Shown one piece after another: positions 23,660 through 35,428 of a DNA stretch of 64,000 nt. The stretch covers positions 6,721,751 to 6,785,750 of the forward strand of contig NW_002060945.1 in NCBI RefSeq assembly GCF_000150275.1, given 5' to 3'. The notes beneath the pieces were generated by a model, which saw only the letters and a program-made list of their open reading frames with translations, ran no database searches and was not told where the DNA came from. This DNA comes from Trichoplax adhaerens. Its lineage: Eukaryota; Placozoa; Uniplacotomia; Trichoplacea; Trichoplacidae. Each line of letters opens with the position of its first letter. The stretch's first letter is position 1. Position numbers and translations under genes: made by a program.

Positions 23660-24190
23660 TAATATTTGAATTTTCAAAATGTCAAGGCATACCTCATAAA
23701 AATTATATTTCTCTTAACTTTTTTCTTCTAACCAATATAGAAGATCAGAATAAATAGGATCTGAATCCTACTTGCATAGTAATCTTTTCACTTTCCAATA
23801 TAAATTATACCTATATATCTGACAATCTCGATATCATCAATCTACCAGCCACTTATGAATTATAAGAGGATGTGCAGGTTTATCACTTCAAAATGTCAAG
23901 GACAACCTTACATCATGAAAACTATATATTTCACTCAGTTTTCTTTTCTGCTAACTAAATCAGCAGACCAAAATAAATTGAGATTTTGAATCCTACTTAC
24001 ATAGAGATCTTTTCACTTTTCAATAGAAACTGTACTTATATAACGTCATTTTGTGTTTTTCGATTAAATCGCTTACTCAATCTCTTCTGAGAAATAGGAT
24101 AGACACCAATATATTTATCATTAACCTATCAGTCACTGATGGATTACAAGAAGTGAACAAGGTTTGCTTCTTCAAAATACCAAGGACTGC
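23660..24190. repeat. Diverged repeat, 214-284 bp spacing, 3 copies
   Basis: TCAAAATGTCAAGG-like cores at 23674, 23888 and 24172 share both left flanks (CACTTATGAATTATAAGA / CACTGATGGATTACAAGA) and right flanks (ACCTCATAAAAATTATAT / CATCATGAAAACTATATA). The last core abuts the end of multi-pass copy 2. Confidence 0.7.
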
Positions 24191-24196
24191 TTTACG

Positions 24197-25308
24197 TTAT
24201 GATACAGTGGAGCTCTGACTTTGACGGTATGGATTGATTTTCTGACGGCAGCTATTTTGAAAAAGTATCTTGTAATGGACGATTAAAGCAATATAAGCAA
24301 TCAAGGGCATTAATGCAATGGTTAAAAATATAATTAAGGCATTAATCACAGTGATAGAATCAAATCGACATGTTATAAAAAGTAAAAAGACAGTGATAAA
24401 AAAGGTTGATGATGCTGCCATTGCAATATAACCAGCTGCTCGAATCCAATCGATAAAGATGTCAGAAATTAATGTTAAAAATGGATTTGTCAGTAGAATA
24501 TGGAAACGCATGGATAAGTAGGTTAGTAATATAGGAACATAAAAAATGGAAACGACTGCAATAGTAGTAATACAAGCCAGTAGAAAAATAAAAGTGGATT
24601 TACACCAAGTTAAATGATGAACTTGATAATGAATAATATGGTGATTTCTTGAACATCGATGAAGAATGGTGGCAATATAACAAAATGCACATAGTGTAAT
24701 CAGCAATGTAGACATTATTTTCAAGGCCAAAATCCAATCGTTTTGAACTCCATTGGATATAATGCTGCAATTACTAATGTTTGTTTTATGCTGATGAGAA
24801 TGATGATAGTTATACCAACAGTAAGCACAATTTAATTGTGCATTAGTAAATTGTTGATTGTATAACATCAATGTGATACAAATGATGGGCACAACCTGCA
24901 TCAATAATAATTGCAGTCTGGATATGAATGAAACGATGGCCATTTCGCCATTTTTATATTCTGCCAATGGAGTCTTCCATAATATCCATTGATGTAAGAT
25001 AAAAACAACATCTGCTAAACTACCAATGGTAAAAAATATGCATAAACGTATGAAATTGGCTTGATAACCATAGAATAGTGGAATTAATTCATCATGACTT
25101 TGATTACAGCAGTCTAATTGATCATAATAACATCTCCAATTTGGATTGGAAACAAGTTGATGGTTACCATTATCAACCAGATTTCGTAATGCTGTTAACC
25201 AAATTCGACTTGCAATTAATAGCTTAATATCACAATACTTATTGAATGCCACTAGAATAACATGAAATAGTTTAAAGGCTAAGCCAATCCAAGTCGTATT
25301 GAATTCGG
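24197..25308 (-). CDS. Multi-pass membrane protein, tandem family copy 2 (5' end uncertain)
   Basis: The open frame is contiguous from the stop at 24197 up to about 25308. Residues matching the first membrane segment of the sisters (W-I-G-L-A-F-K-L-F-H-V-I-L) lie upstream of the first in-frame GTG at 25252. No in-frame ATG occurs before an upstream stop. The likely explanation is a 5' exon spliced through the CTAACTAATAG acceptor ending at 25309; otherwise the start is non-ATG or lost. Family signatures are present: C-x6-CC (CYYDQLDCCN), LQLLLMQVVPIIC (Q-x6-V-P-x2-C), L-N-C-x2-C, and L-M-P-L-I near the C-terminus. The second cysteine loop is unusually rich in histidine (HHSHQHKTN). About seven membrane segments and a short polar tail are visible. 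Function unknown. It may be intact with an unseen first exon, or a 5'-truncated copy. Confidence 0.7.
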
Positions 25309-28300
25309 CTATTAGTTAGATTGCTCCTTTAGCTGCTACGTAGATGGATCCAAATTCAAACGTTTACAGTTCCTTGCAGTAAGTGAAATCTTGAAAGGAT
25401 AGGGCAGCAATTCCAATTTCTCAGAAGTGATCGATTAGTCTCTCTCGAAGATTTTAAACTATAAATTTTGAATCATGCCTCTTGCAAACGATGTAGAGAT
25501 CAAGATCTAAGTGTTGTGAGATAACTGCCCTAATGAAATGACTCAAAAATAGTTTTAATATCTACAGGAGGCAATAAATTATTCTATCTTCCCAATTTGA
25601 ATAACAATTTTAAAGATAAGCGCCACTTGCAAATTGTCCAATCTACCGATAACGAAAAGTCTTTCTACCTTGAAAGCAGATTGAAAAAATGGTCTAAAAA
25701 GTGAATCAATTGACCAAATATTGCGATAAAGCATCAAGCACAACAGTTCTTTAAGATGAAATTTTTTTTACATGGAAGAGATCATGCATTAATTTTGCTA
25801 CGAAATGCAGTTCTATCAGCTAGAAGTCGAAACTTTTCTATTTATTCGTTCTAGCATCAGTCAATGATTAGATATGATAAAAATTTTTATATTAAATTTA
25901 CAAGTCCAGCTTTGAAGTAGATTTTAAGATGGATATTGCTGCAATTTCTTTATTCGTAGGCTATTAGCAACAAAAAACTAAATCAAGACTTAAAAAATAA
26001 ATGACAAAAGTTGTTGTATTGCACATCAATTTATAAAGACGTTAGAAAGCTAATTCAAAAGATTAAGCGTTGATAGTCAACACCTACAAATAGAATTTTT
26101 AAAAGGAAATAATTCAAAATTTAGCTTAGTAATTACATCAATTATCAATAGAGAGAAGAAAACTTTTCTTTATAACTTAATTATCCGATTATATACTAAA
26201 CTTGATGATGATATCAACTCCCCAATAGTTCTTATCGTATGATATATCCTAGCAGGAATGGTTTAATGTGGACTGGTTTTACTAATAATCATTCATTAAT
26301 TTTATGGATCAGTATTGTCTAAGTAAAAAAATCAACCATCTTCTCTTGTTGACTACAAATTACAGTAGTATTGGCCCTGCTTTGAATTTAATTTGTACTT
26401 TCAATATTTTAACGACCTTGACTGTAAAATTAGGAGTGGGCTATAATCTAAAAGTTGGAGACTGATTGGACTAACTCGTTCAATCGATTGGATTGATCAA
26501 TGTTTGTTGATAAAAGTAGACGAAAATGAGAATAGTATAATGATATTTCAATTCGTAAGATGACAATCATCGTGATGATGCAATTCTTAATATTAGTTTA
26601 ACGTGTTGAATAAAAATACAAACTACTACATGGAATGGAAAATAAACGGGTAAAATTGCTTCTATCCCTTGCCACTCCTGTGTACTGTAATTATTGATTT
26701 AACGATGTATAGTTTTTACTTTTTTCTACCAATTTGATTGATTGAATCATGGTTGACAATAGTTATCATTATAGACTAACATTAAAAGCAACATGGCATC
26801 CAAATTCGAATACATCTCCTTGGAAATAAATTAATTAAATTAGTGTTGATTCTTTTCCATCATTGTCGATTTGAATAGCAATTGATTAATGGAAATGATT
26901 ATTATTCATAATTGACATCGCCGGTATACAATTATGCAAATATGGATAGATGAATAAAAGGAGAGTAGAATAGTTTCTTGGCTAGCCTATAGTCCATCTT
27001 GCCATAGTTATGATAATGTTCATTTAATCTTTTTCATTCTATTTTTACTCTAGCGATCTATAGGAAAATAATTTATTGATTCAACTGTTCCTCTCGCTGT
27101 ATATTGTATTTAAAGTAAACTGTATTCTTATTCTATTCTATCTCTACAAGAAGATACTTATAAGTTATTCTTTCTATCAACTTTCTTCTTTTCAGCCTTT
27201 TTTCATTGTGTCTAAAGTGATGACTGAACGTGACCGTATGCGAAATCGGTCATTTTGCAAACTGCCCAGGTTATTCTATTCTTCACCAGACTAGAAGAGA
27301 AATGTATACAAATGATTCTTCCTTTCCATCGCCTACTTTTTAATATTCTTTATTGTACTCATAGTAATTGTTATTTTCCAGTATAATAAATACTCAAGAC
27401 AGAAGTAGACTCATTGCCTTCCGGATTATTCAATTTTTTACTAGACGAGAAGAGAATTATATTCTTTCTCTTTCAAGCTATAAAATAATAATTCAATTTT
27501 ATAGGAATTCCATCCATTAAAATAATATATTGTATTCATGTTGAACTTGACACAGTTTGGTTATGACAAAAAGACAAATTACTCAGATTAATTTTCACGA
27601 AATGCATTTATCATCACGAGAAGATGGAAATAGTATTGTACTGAGCTAGATTTATATTATCCTTTTCAAATTCTATCATATTTTGATCCGAGGAAAATAG
27701 GAAATGCTAGATTAATTAATCTTATTAGATAGGATGACGGACTATCTTAATTTGTACTAGAATCAGTATTACGGGGTTGATATAAAGATTTCATCACAGA
27801 TGATATTCAATTTTAGAGTATTTAAGCTAATAGATCGATAATTAATTTACCGCAAAATGCTTGAGAATAGCATGTCTAATAAGCGCTCGAGATTGAAACG
27901 TTTCTTTCCGATCATCCAGTGATTAGAGCTGATATTCAATGGTGCTTGGAATCAGAAATTTTAGTATATACTAAATATATTTCCTCATTCATTTCATGAT
28001 TAAAATATTTTCTTTCTGATCATCTAATTAACAGATTTGATACTCGATTATGCTTGATTTCAGAAATTTCTTAATATACTCGTATATGAAATGTATCAAG
28101 GTACCTCGCTCGTCTAGTGATTAAGATATTTTCTTTTCTATCATCTAACTAATGGACTGATGCTCAGTAACGTTTGATTTTAGAAGTCTTATTATTTATT
28201 ATGCTCGATATATTGCCTAGCATATCTGAAATTTAATAACATTCTACTCCAAGAATTGAAGCCCGTCTTCAATAGACTGCTTCTGTTATTCCAAGCCAAG

Positions 28301-31300
28301 ACAAGGGCTACATAAGTTTTCTTCTTAGTAGTCCCTGGTTATAGGGCCGATGTTTGAAAGTATTTCATCTTCAAAGATTTAAAAGCAATCATTGCAGAAG
28401 TTACCCCAATTAACCCAAGTTTAGAATGTCTTCTGTTGCTACAAAATTTTCTTATTCACTAAATCAAACTAATGATATACATCTACACCCAGTTCAAAAA
28501 TGTAAGTAGGTAACACATAAATTTTAAGATTAGATTACTTGATAATATTACAGACTAAATATCTCTATATCATTAAATGAATAAATTCTACTAGCAGTAG
28601 TATTCCATGGCAAAAAATTTGAATGCGCATCATGTAAGCCCCTTCACTATCCTGAAGATTAAGACATTTCAAAACACCAACATTGAAATTCTTTCTTATA
28701 ATCTATTGAATAGATCTAATCAAATGCATATTTACTCGATCATATTCGATCTCAAGGATCTCAGCTATGTATTAGTTAAACGGCTCTAGTAGCTCTCAGG
28801 TTAAGACGTAAAAGAATTGAAATAGATCAAGATCTACGAGCTGAAATTCCTGCTGCGGTCTAGCCTCTTAGAGAATACAGCGCTTTATTGCTCATTTATT
28901 CAATCACAAAGATATTTATTTCTGATAATTACATTAACTACTAGCACATCAACTATCCTAAGATTAAAATAGAAGTAAGGGAAAATATGAATATTTTAAA
29001 ACATTAGAGGCTATAGTTTTTTAATCTTCATTTCTCAAGTTAAACAATTATTATTACATTTCTCAATTTCAAGAGTTTGGCAAAGTACCTAAAACTTACT
29101 GTACATCAACTATCCTATGATTTGAGAATCCTATTACAAACGAATTCAGATTTCTTCGATCATCTGCTTGAGAGATCGGATATTCGATAATATTCTAGCT
29201 TAGATGATCTGGGAAAAATTGAGATTGAAAGCACCATAGTTATTCTAAAAATAACGTATTGGAAAATTAGGATATTTCTTGAAACTTTCATCATAGTTGC
29301 TCTAATTGATAGCTTCAACGCACAAAATTCCCTATCTCCAAGGACCTTAAAATATGCTAGACAATTCATTTGTACAGTGCAAAAGATTAACATCTCTCAC
29401 AATATTTAAGGTTTTAAATTGTTCTCCTTGCTATAATTGCATGAAACAGGAAACAGATATTCAAAACGCAATTATAAGCACACAGTATACAAATTTTTTT
29501 CCTGTAATATTAAAGTAATAGCAATTATCTAATACTTGAGTAGAAGCACTTTGTTCATCCAATATTTATCCGTGTTTGGACAATATTGCAGTATTGGAGG
29601 TAATATCAGCGGTATGGATATTATTCCATAAATAATGAGGCTGTACACCAAAATTTATATCAAAATATACCTATTATCTTTACGACAACAGAAAAAAAAC
29701 TAAATAATTAGAAAATTGAATTTTTAATGATTTACATATTAGTAGTACGAGTTGTGTCATTAGATAGCCAATTAATCCTTTACTTTTACTTCAGTTTGGA
29801 CTTTTATCGTAGGAAAGAATTAAGTCATAGTAATATAATCAATACTTAATTAATAATATTGCTACAGATGGAGTATATACGAAACACTCAACTATAATTG
29901 TTACAATCATTTAAAATTAATTATTTTCATGACATCCTCATAGATAATACTAAATTAAATTAATTGCTTGATGAAAAAATTAGCTATTCAGAAAAAATAG
30001 AGTAGACAAGACTATTGATCATTATTGGATACCATTACATAAGACCTGTCTTATTTCTATACCTTTCCTAAAATCAAAAGTTTCTTTTCAATTAAGGCAT
30101 AACTATTTCTATAATAACGCGGTTTGATCTCTCAATATACCCTATATGTATCATAATATTGAATCAAATCAGTTCTCTCCGCCTACCTTAATTACATATT
30201 AGCATGAATCAAATAGTGATTTGCAATCTGGGAAGTAAAATAATCTACGATTGTACTTTCAGTTAAGGGAAAAATTTATTCTTTATAATGATCTATTTGA
30301 GTCTAAATGAATAATTAGTCGTCAATACACTGCATATCCCTAGCACAGCATCTACATCACCGTAGCTCTATATATAAAGTATACCTGAATAACATCTACA
30401 ATAATATATTTAAGAGCTATTTTATTTTGAATAAGTAAGCTCTACGATTTACGCTGGTAGGGATTTGCCAAGGTATTTTTCAATTTGATTTCAGATCGTA
30501 CGCGTGTTTGTAGGGTTTTTTTATTATTGACATTTATAATTCATAACATTACTATAATAAAAACTTTGGCAAAAATCATTTCTGCAGTAATACTATCTAT
30601 TAACTGGTATACGGTGTAGTTTTACTTTAAAATACTACAAAAAAAACACTGACTAGGTAGAATTTACTTCTCATATTATGGACTAGAACTTATTAATACA
30701 GAAGTATTCTTATCAATGCAAAGATCACTTACTAATTTGCTTAAAGAATATAATATAATTTGCTAATCGAATGCGATTTCAGTCAATGATTTACAAAATT
30801 GAGCTGTTATATACAGAATACTGAAATACTAGATGGCCAACAGAAAAGTCTAGTGCAATATAACTCCGAGAGCTTTTTCTGCAAATAATTAAATTAGACA
30901 GTTTTCGATAGAAATTTTAACCTTTCATCATCACATCATTGAATATCAGATCAAGGCAGAAACCAGAAATGATTTCCAAGAAAACGTTGCTATGATGCAG
31001 CATAGTTTTGCACTACTATACAATAATTCTAGGATAGGGAAACAGCAAAGACCTTGAAACTTTTATACATGCTTTATTATTAAGCATCATAATAGCTAAG
31101 TACAAATACAGAAATGTATGATGAAAATACATTAACAATTTTAACTAACCGTTAACATTTAATAGCCATCATTCTTAGAAACATCGATAGGTCTCATATC
31201 GTGATGCCTGCTTAGAGCAAACTATCTCATAGGATATCAATTTCAGTAAATATTTCTAGCTGTGATAAAGTAATCAATTGATTTTATTACAGCAATTTAC

Positions 31301-31333
31301 TACGATACCAAATCTTGAGATATATTTTATATT
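25309..31333. other. Intergenic, no supportable gene
   Basis: Six kilobases of AT-rich DNA between multi-pass copies 2 and 3. Short frames (for example 27076-27294 plus, 28607-28789 plus, 29160-29393 minus) lack recognisable motifs and splice partners. A degenerate repeat lies at 27900-28200, with a further related unit near 29150. Confidence 0.55.
27895..28215. repeat. Degenerate tandem repeat, about 110-120 bp unit, 3 copies
   Basis: Units start with TTTCTTTCCGATCATC (27901), TTTCTTTCTGATCATC (28009) and TTTCTTTTCTATCATC (about 28130). Each continues with GAT-rich and TGGTGCTTGGAATCAGAAAT-like sequence. A related diverged unit is at about 29152. Confidence 0.65.
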
Positions 31334-32440
31334 TTAAAAATCAGGGTGAATTAAATAATTATCTGGAGTAATTCTAGATAGTGATGTAACATCTTGACAT
31401 ATGACGGTTTTACAAATTAAAAAAATGTAAAATGTCATCAAAATACCTATCAAAGGCATCAATAGGATACCAAGATAGGCAATCAAGATTGTTATAGCCC
31501 AATCTGTGATCATCTCATCTCCAAATATATATAAACAGATGATCAGTATAGGATAAAGTACAGCAGCTATACTAACAGTAATACCTAATGCAACAGTCCA
31601 GTTGCTAAATATATTTACAGATGGTTGTAATGGCGGAGTTGTTAACGGATAAAGCCAAGTAATTAAAGGTATTGGCCAACTCAATAACGATGTCATGAAG
31701 AAACTAGTCAACGTAGTTAACAGAAAAATAGTTACATAGATCGATATTTGATGTCGATTGGTTTTGTGACACGTTTTCAATATGATGATGGCATTTGTGA
31801 ATATTAATAGTGTAAAATAAATAAAAAGATAGGCTACAACTACCCCAGATGTGGTTAATTTTAAATACAATCCTGGATTACTTGTCCAGCTTAGCGCTAA
31901 GTTATAACATTTTTGTAAATTTTGAGTTCTACTTAGACACTGTAAGCAATTAATTCCCGGAGCTTGACTTTCATAATGATTTAGAATGATTAGTAAACAT
32001 GTCGTCGGGATGCAATCTATGCTACAGGTCTGTAATTTTCCAATTAAGAGTGTTAAAGAAAATTTATTATTTTCGATTAATTTCCGATCGCATATCAGCA
32101 AGCAAATTTGGGCCAACAAACCAACATCGATAATAGTGACAAGGATAAAAATCACGTAGAACAAGGTGTAGGTAACTCTATACTCGTTGTATAATGTAGA
32201 TAGACTATAATTACCACAACAGGAATGATTTATATTTGTACAGTCCAAAACCAAGTTACTACGATTGTAACGTCCATAGAGATGATGCAAGCTATTCAAA
32301 ACTTGGGTAGATGAAACTAGGCTAATAGTATTTGCCACTATATTCAAGACGATGATCAAGAAGTGTCCAAAGGTAAAGTAAGGACCAAAATTATTTTTCT
32401 CTAGTCGCAGAAATTTCTTACGCCAATTTCCCTTATCCAT
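31334..32440 (-). CDS. Multi-pass membrane protein, tandem family copy 3
   Basis: Single exon of 368 aa from ATG 32440 to the TAA at 31334. It begins with a basic N-terminus (MDKGNWRKKFLRLEK), then a first membrane segment ending in V-S-S-T-Q-V-L, closely matching I-S-S-T-Q-V-M in copy 4. Loop 1 has C-x6-CC (CTNINHSCCG). Segment 3 has KLQTCSIDCIPTTC, fitting Q-x6-I-P-x2-C. Loop 2 is INCLQC followed by a third Cys (KC) 10 residues later. Near the end is L-L-M-P-L-I. Possible N-glycosylation sites lie in loop 1. About seven hydrophobic segments and a short C-terminal tail are visible. It is a complete reading frame. A broken relative lies about 350 bp upstream. Function unknown. Confidence 0.8.
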   Translation of the reverse strand: MDKGNWRKKFLRLEKNNFGPYFTFGHFLIIVLNIVANTISLVSSTQVLNSLHHLYGRYNRSNLVLDCTNINHSCCGNYSLSTLYNEYRVTYTLFYVIFILVTIIDVGLLAQICLLICDRKLIENNKFSLTLLIGKLQTCSIDCIPTTCLLIILNHYESQAPGINCLQCLSRTQNLQKCYNLALSWTSNPGLYLKLTTSGVVVAYLFIYFTLLIFTNAIIILKTCHKTNRHQISIYVTIFLLTTLTSFFMTSLLSWPIPLITWLYPLTTPPLQPSVNIFSNWTVALGITVSIAAVLYPILIICLYIFGDEMITDWAITILIAYLGILLMPLIGILMTFYIFLICKTVICQDVTSLSRITPDNYLIHPDF

Positions 32441-32784
32441 TCTCTAGCTATACTTCTTAACGTGATTAGATATAATTTTTAATGGCTAAATCAATTTCAT
32501 TCTATCTTTCAGGATAGACCAAGAAAACGACCTATAAAGGCTATGCTACTCTTTCAAACCAATTATTGTAATATTTGACTATTCACCCAATATCCAGCTG
32601 CTCTGAGTTGACAATCAATGTTACAAAAGTAGTGCCACCTTTGCTCTTATTCGTAAATTTACATTAGCGTTGTCAAGACAATACAATTCTTTCAAGGTCG
32701 TATAGCTACTAATGGATGTAGAGTATCATTATTAATTTGTTGACATAAGATACAATTAAAATAGCTGACAATTGCTTAGCTAAA

Positions 32785-33113
32785 CTATTCTACAACATTA
32801 TTACAGCAATTTATTAGCCTATCGTCTATACAAATATTCGACACCATCGTAATATTAATCAAATTGATTTGAGATCCATCGTAACAATTTAAATTATTTA
32901 AAATGATCCTATAGTTCCTGAGGTAAAACAAAATTTTATGCCTTACCTGATTGAATATAATAACCCAACAATAATTCCAATAACACAAAATTGAGCTTGC
33001 ATATTTCCAAATATGCCGGTTATTTTAGCCAATGTCACACTTTCAATGTAAGAAGTAGGGAATGATTTCAAGATGTGTCTGATAGGTATTCCTGATAGCA
33101 ATTTGGGCTTCAT
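32785..33113 (-). pseudogene. Broken fifth copy of the multi-pass family (N-terminal part)
   Basis: From an ATG at 33113 a frame gives a basic start, a hydrophobic segment (FCVIGIIVGLLYSI) and then a break. After 29 nt (32918-32946) the frame resumes with N-Y-R-I-I-L-N-N-L-N-C-Y-D-G. It ends with 'C-I-D-D-R-L-I-N-CC-N-N-V-V-E' and a stop. These match copy 4's R-F-L-Q-N-L-T-Y-D-G and C-P-N-D-R-N-A-CC-x4-V-E in order and spacing. The 29-nt interruption begins GTAAGG and ends TTTTACCTCAG, so it looks like an intron but is far shorter than the others here. Beyond the stop only a fragment resembling loop 2 (F-N-C-I-L-C, near 32740) is recognisable. I therefore read it as a decayed, truncated copy rather than a working gene. 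Confidence 0.65.
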
Positions 33114-35378
33114 GCTCGTTACATATTTACATTATCATTTGTTCTAGCAATTGCTTAAGATTGTCGGACTGCACGGGAAAATTGTCTGGCTTTACCTGTA
33201 AGTTGTAATCGTTGCCGATATAATCCAAATTAGTAAAGCATTTCTAACCAATCGAACTAATATATCGCTAATTATGATTATGATGAATCTAACCCGATTG
33301 CAAGACCGAAGATAGAAGTAGAAACCCTTTCCTTGAACATCTATCTACAAAATAAATCCTATTTCAGATATTATTTCTACTAATAATTAATTATATATAA
33401 TTTCTTTCTTTCTATAATTGATAATTTTTCCAAAAAATTGCATGAGTGATTAAGTAGAAATTCTTTCCTTATATACTAGCGTCAGAATTGATGCAATTTT
33501 ATTTATAATTTATACCACTGAGGTATAAATTATCGACAGTTTGTAAATAACAATTCGACCTATTTTATTCTCTCATTTACGCTATCTGTTGTTTTTTATA
33601 CGTTTAAAGTTTAAGAATTAATTATTTCCTTACAGAGCTTAAATATAGTAATTGTTATTCCAGGTGTATTTATGGACCACTAGCATTTACTGTTAATTAT
33701 GTACCTAATTAAGGATTAATTTACTCCATCTTTTCTTGTACGCTTCTACGAAGTGTCTACTTATATGCAGTACTTTTATAGGAGTAATAGATAATCAGAA
33801 ATTCTTTCTCTAACTATTCATATAAGTTTATAATTTATACATATCATTTCTAAAAATTACGTATTCGTATTTTCTTTGAGTTATATTTTCATTGTCAGAT
33901 ATTAAAAAAATTATTTCAGATATTTCCGAAAGTTATGTAAACTAGCCGATAAAACTATCTCTTTATATAATCGCAAACTATTAGCTTTTTTTAAACAGAA
34001 TTTTAGCTATATCTATTGTATTGAAATAATATCCTAGAGGAAAAAATAGTTGTGGTCATGTATCTGCATATATCTAAGTGCAAAATAGCAATAATAGCAT
34101 TTTACTAGAAGAACAGCAAATTAAGAAATATAGCAAAAAATCTCGACTAACTACATAGGTATACAGTATCTATTATTCCACTATCATCGCTTAAATATTG
34201 CCATTTAGCAATTTATCAAAGAAGTAACATGATTACGTATAAGCCTAAATTTAAATCAACACAAATAAAATTGCAAAGGCTAGAATCATTTACATATCTG
34301 AATCGAGATCAAAAACCAATCATTTATACAAATTACTTTAAGTCTTTATTTAGCTTGTTGATTGAGGTAATCAAGACCATGATAAAACATTATTCTAATT
34401 TTTGTATGTAGTCATATAATTTTCTCGATTAATTAATCTTCAATTTCAGAGTAGATAGTATAGCTGAGTCAAGAAATATTTTAATACCTCTAAATTAAAA
34501 CTAAGGGAAATCATGTGTTTAGATTATTTTTTGCAATCATAAGTTCCTTAACCAGTCGAGCCGATTTCAGAAATAATCATCTACTCTAATTCCTATTAGC
34601 AGTAATGCAATTTGTTTGAATAAGCTTTTAAAAAACTAGAGGCTGTTGCGTGTTCAACAAATATTTAGTTGTTTTAAACTAAGGTCAACTATTTATCAAT
34701 GTGGATTCTAACCAGTCAGGTAATTTTGATTATGATCTCTACAAGTCAAGATAGATATCAGCTTATTCAAGAAATATCAAAATATTACCGCAACGTGGAC
34801 GAGATCTATTGTCAGTTCTATTTGTTTTAAGCAGTCATGTAATTTCTTGCATTACCAATCTTAAAATATCAGCATAGAAGCTATTACTAAGTCAAGAAAT
34901 ATCTAAATATGAACTAGGATAATTATTTCATTCTAATTACATGGAACAGCTGCAGAATTTTATGACTAATGTATTACAGTGATCTTACTTTATCCATTTT
35001 TACACAAAAGTAAATACAGTGCTTCCTTCAAAAAATCATATCTAAAATAGCATTTAATTAACTTGAGCAGCCATCCAATTTATTACAGAATCAAACCATT
35101 TTCTAGAAATGATTAATGCGAGAATTAGACGATAGCGTTTATGTTATAGCAAAACTCTCTGCCTAACTAAATATAAGTTTATCAGTATGGTAGTAGAAAA
35201 CATTGGAAAAGATCATATTGAAGCAGACAAATCTTGTATAGCTTTATATCTAATCAAAACTTTGGAATTGTTGCGAAAAACTTCCCTTTTCATACCAAAA
35301 ATAACATTTAATGTAGGTAAATGCTAAAAGTTACCTTACTAAAAGATCAACTATTGAGGAGACTAGCAGAAATTGCTA
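33114..35378. other. Intergenic, degenerate repeats only
   Basis: No gene supported. Near 34445, 34745 and 34880 a diverged repeat occurs with AGTCAAGAAATAT-like cores. A short open stretch on the minus strand near 33130-33230 (reading N-L-D-Y-I-G-N-D-Y) has no partner exon that I can identify. Confidence 0.5.
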
Positions 35379-35428
35379 NNNNNNNNNNNNNNNNNNNNNN
35401 NNNNNNNNNNNNNNNNNNNNNNNNNNNN
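35379..35428. other. Assembly gap (50 N)
   Basis: Exactly 50 N, a placeholder of unknown true length. It truncates the C-terminus of multi-pass copy 4. Confidence 0.98.

Larger units (their letters stand above)
20927..24196. other. Intergenic with degenerate tandem repeats
   Basis: No supportable gene. Three sets of diverged short tandem repeats occupy much of the stretch, listed separately. The rest is AT-rich with stops in all frames. Confidence 0.55.
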
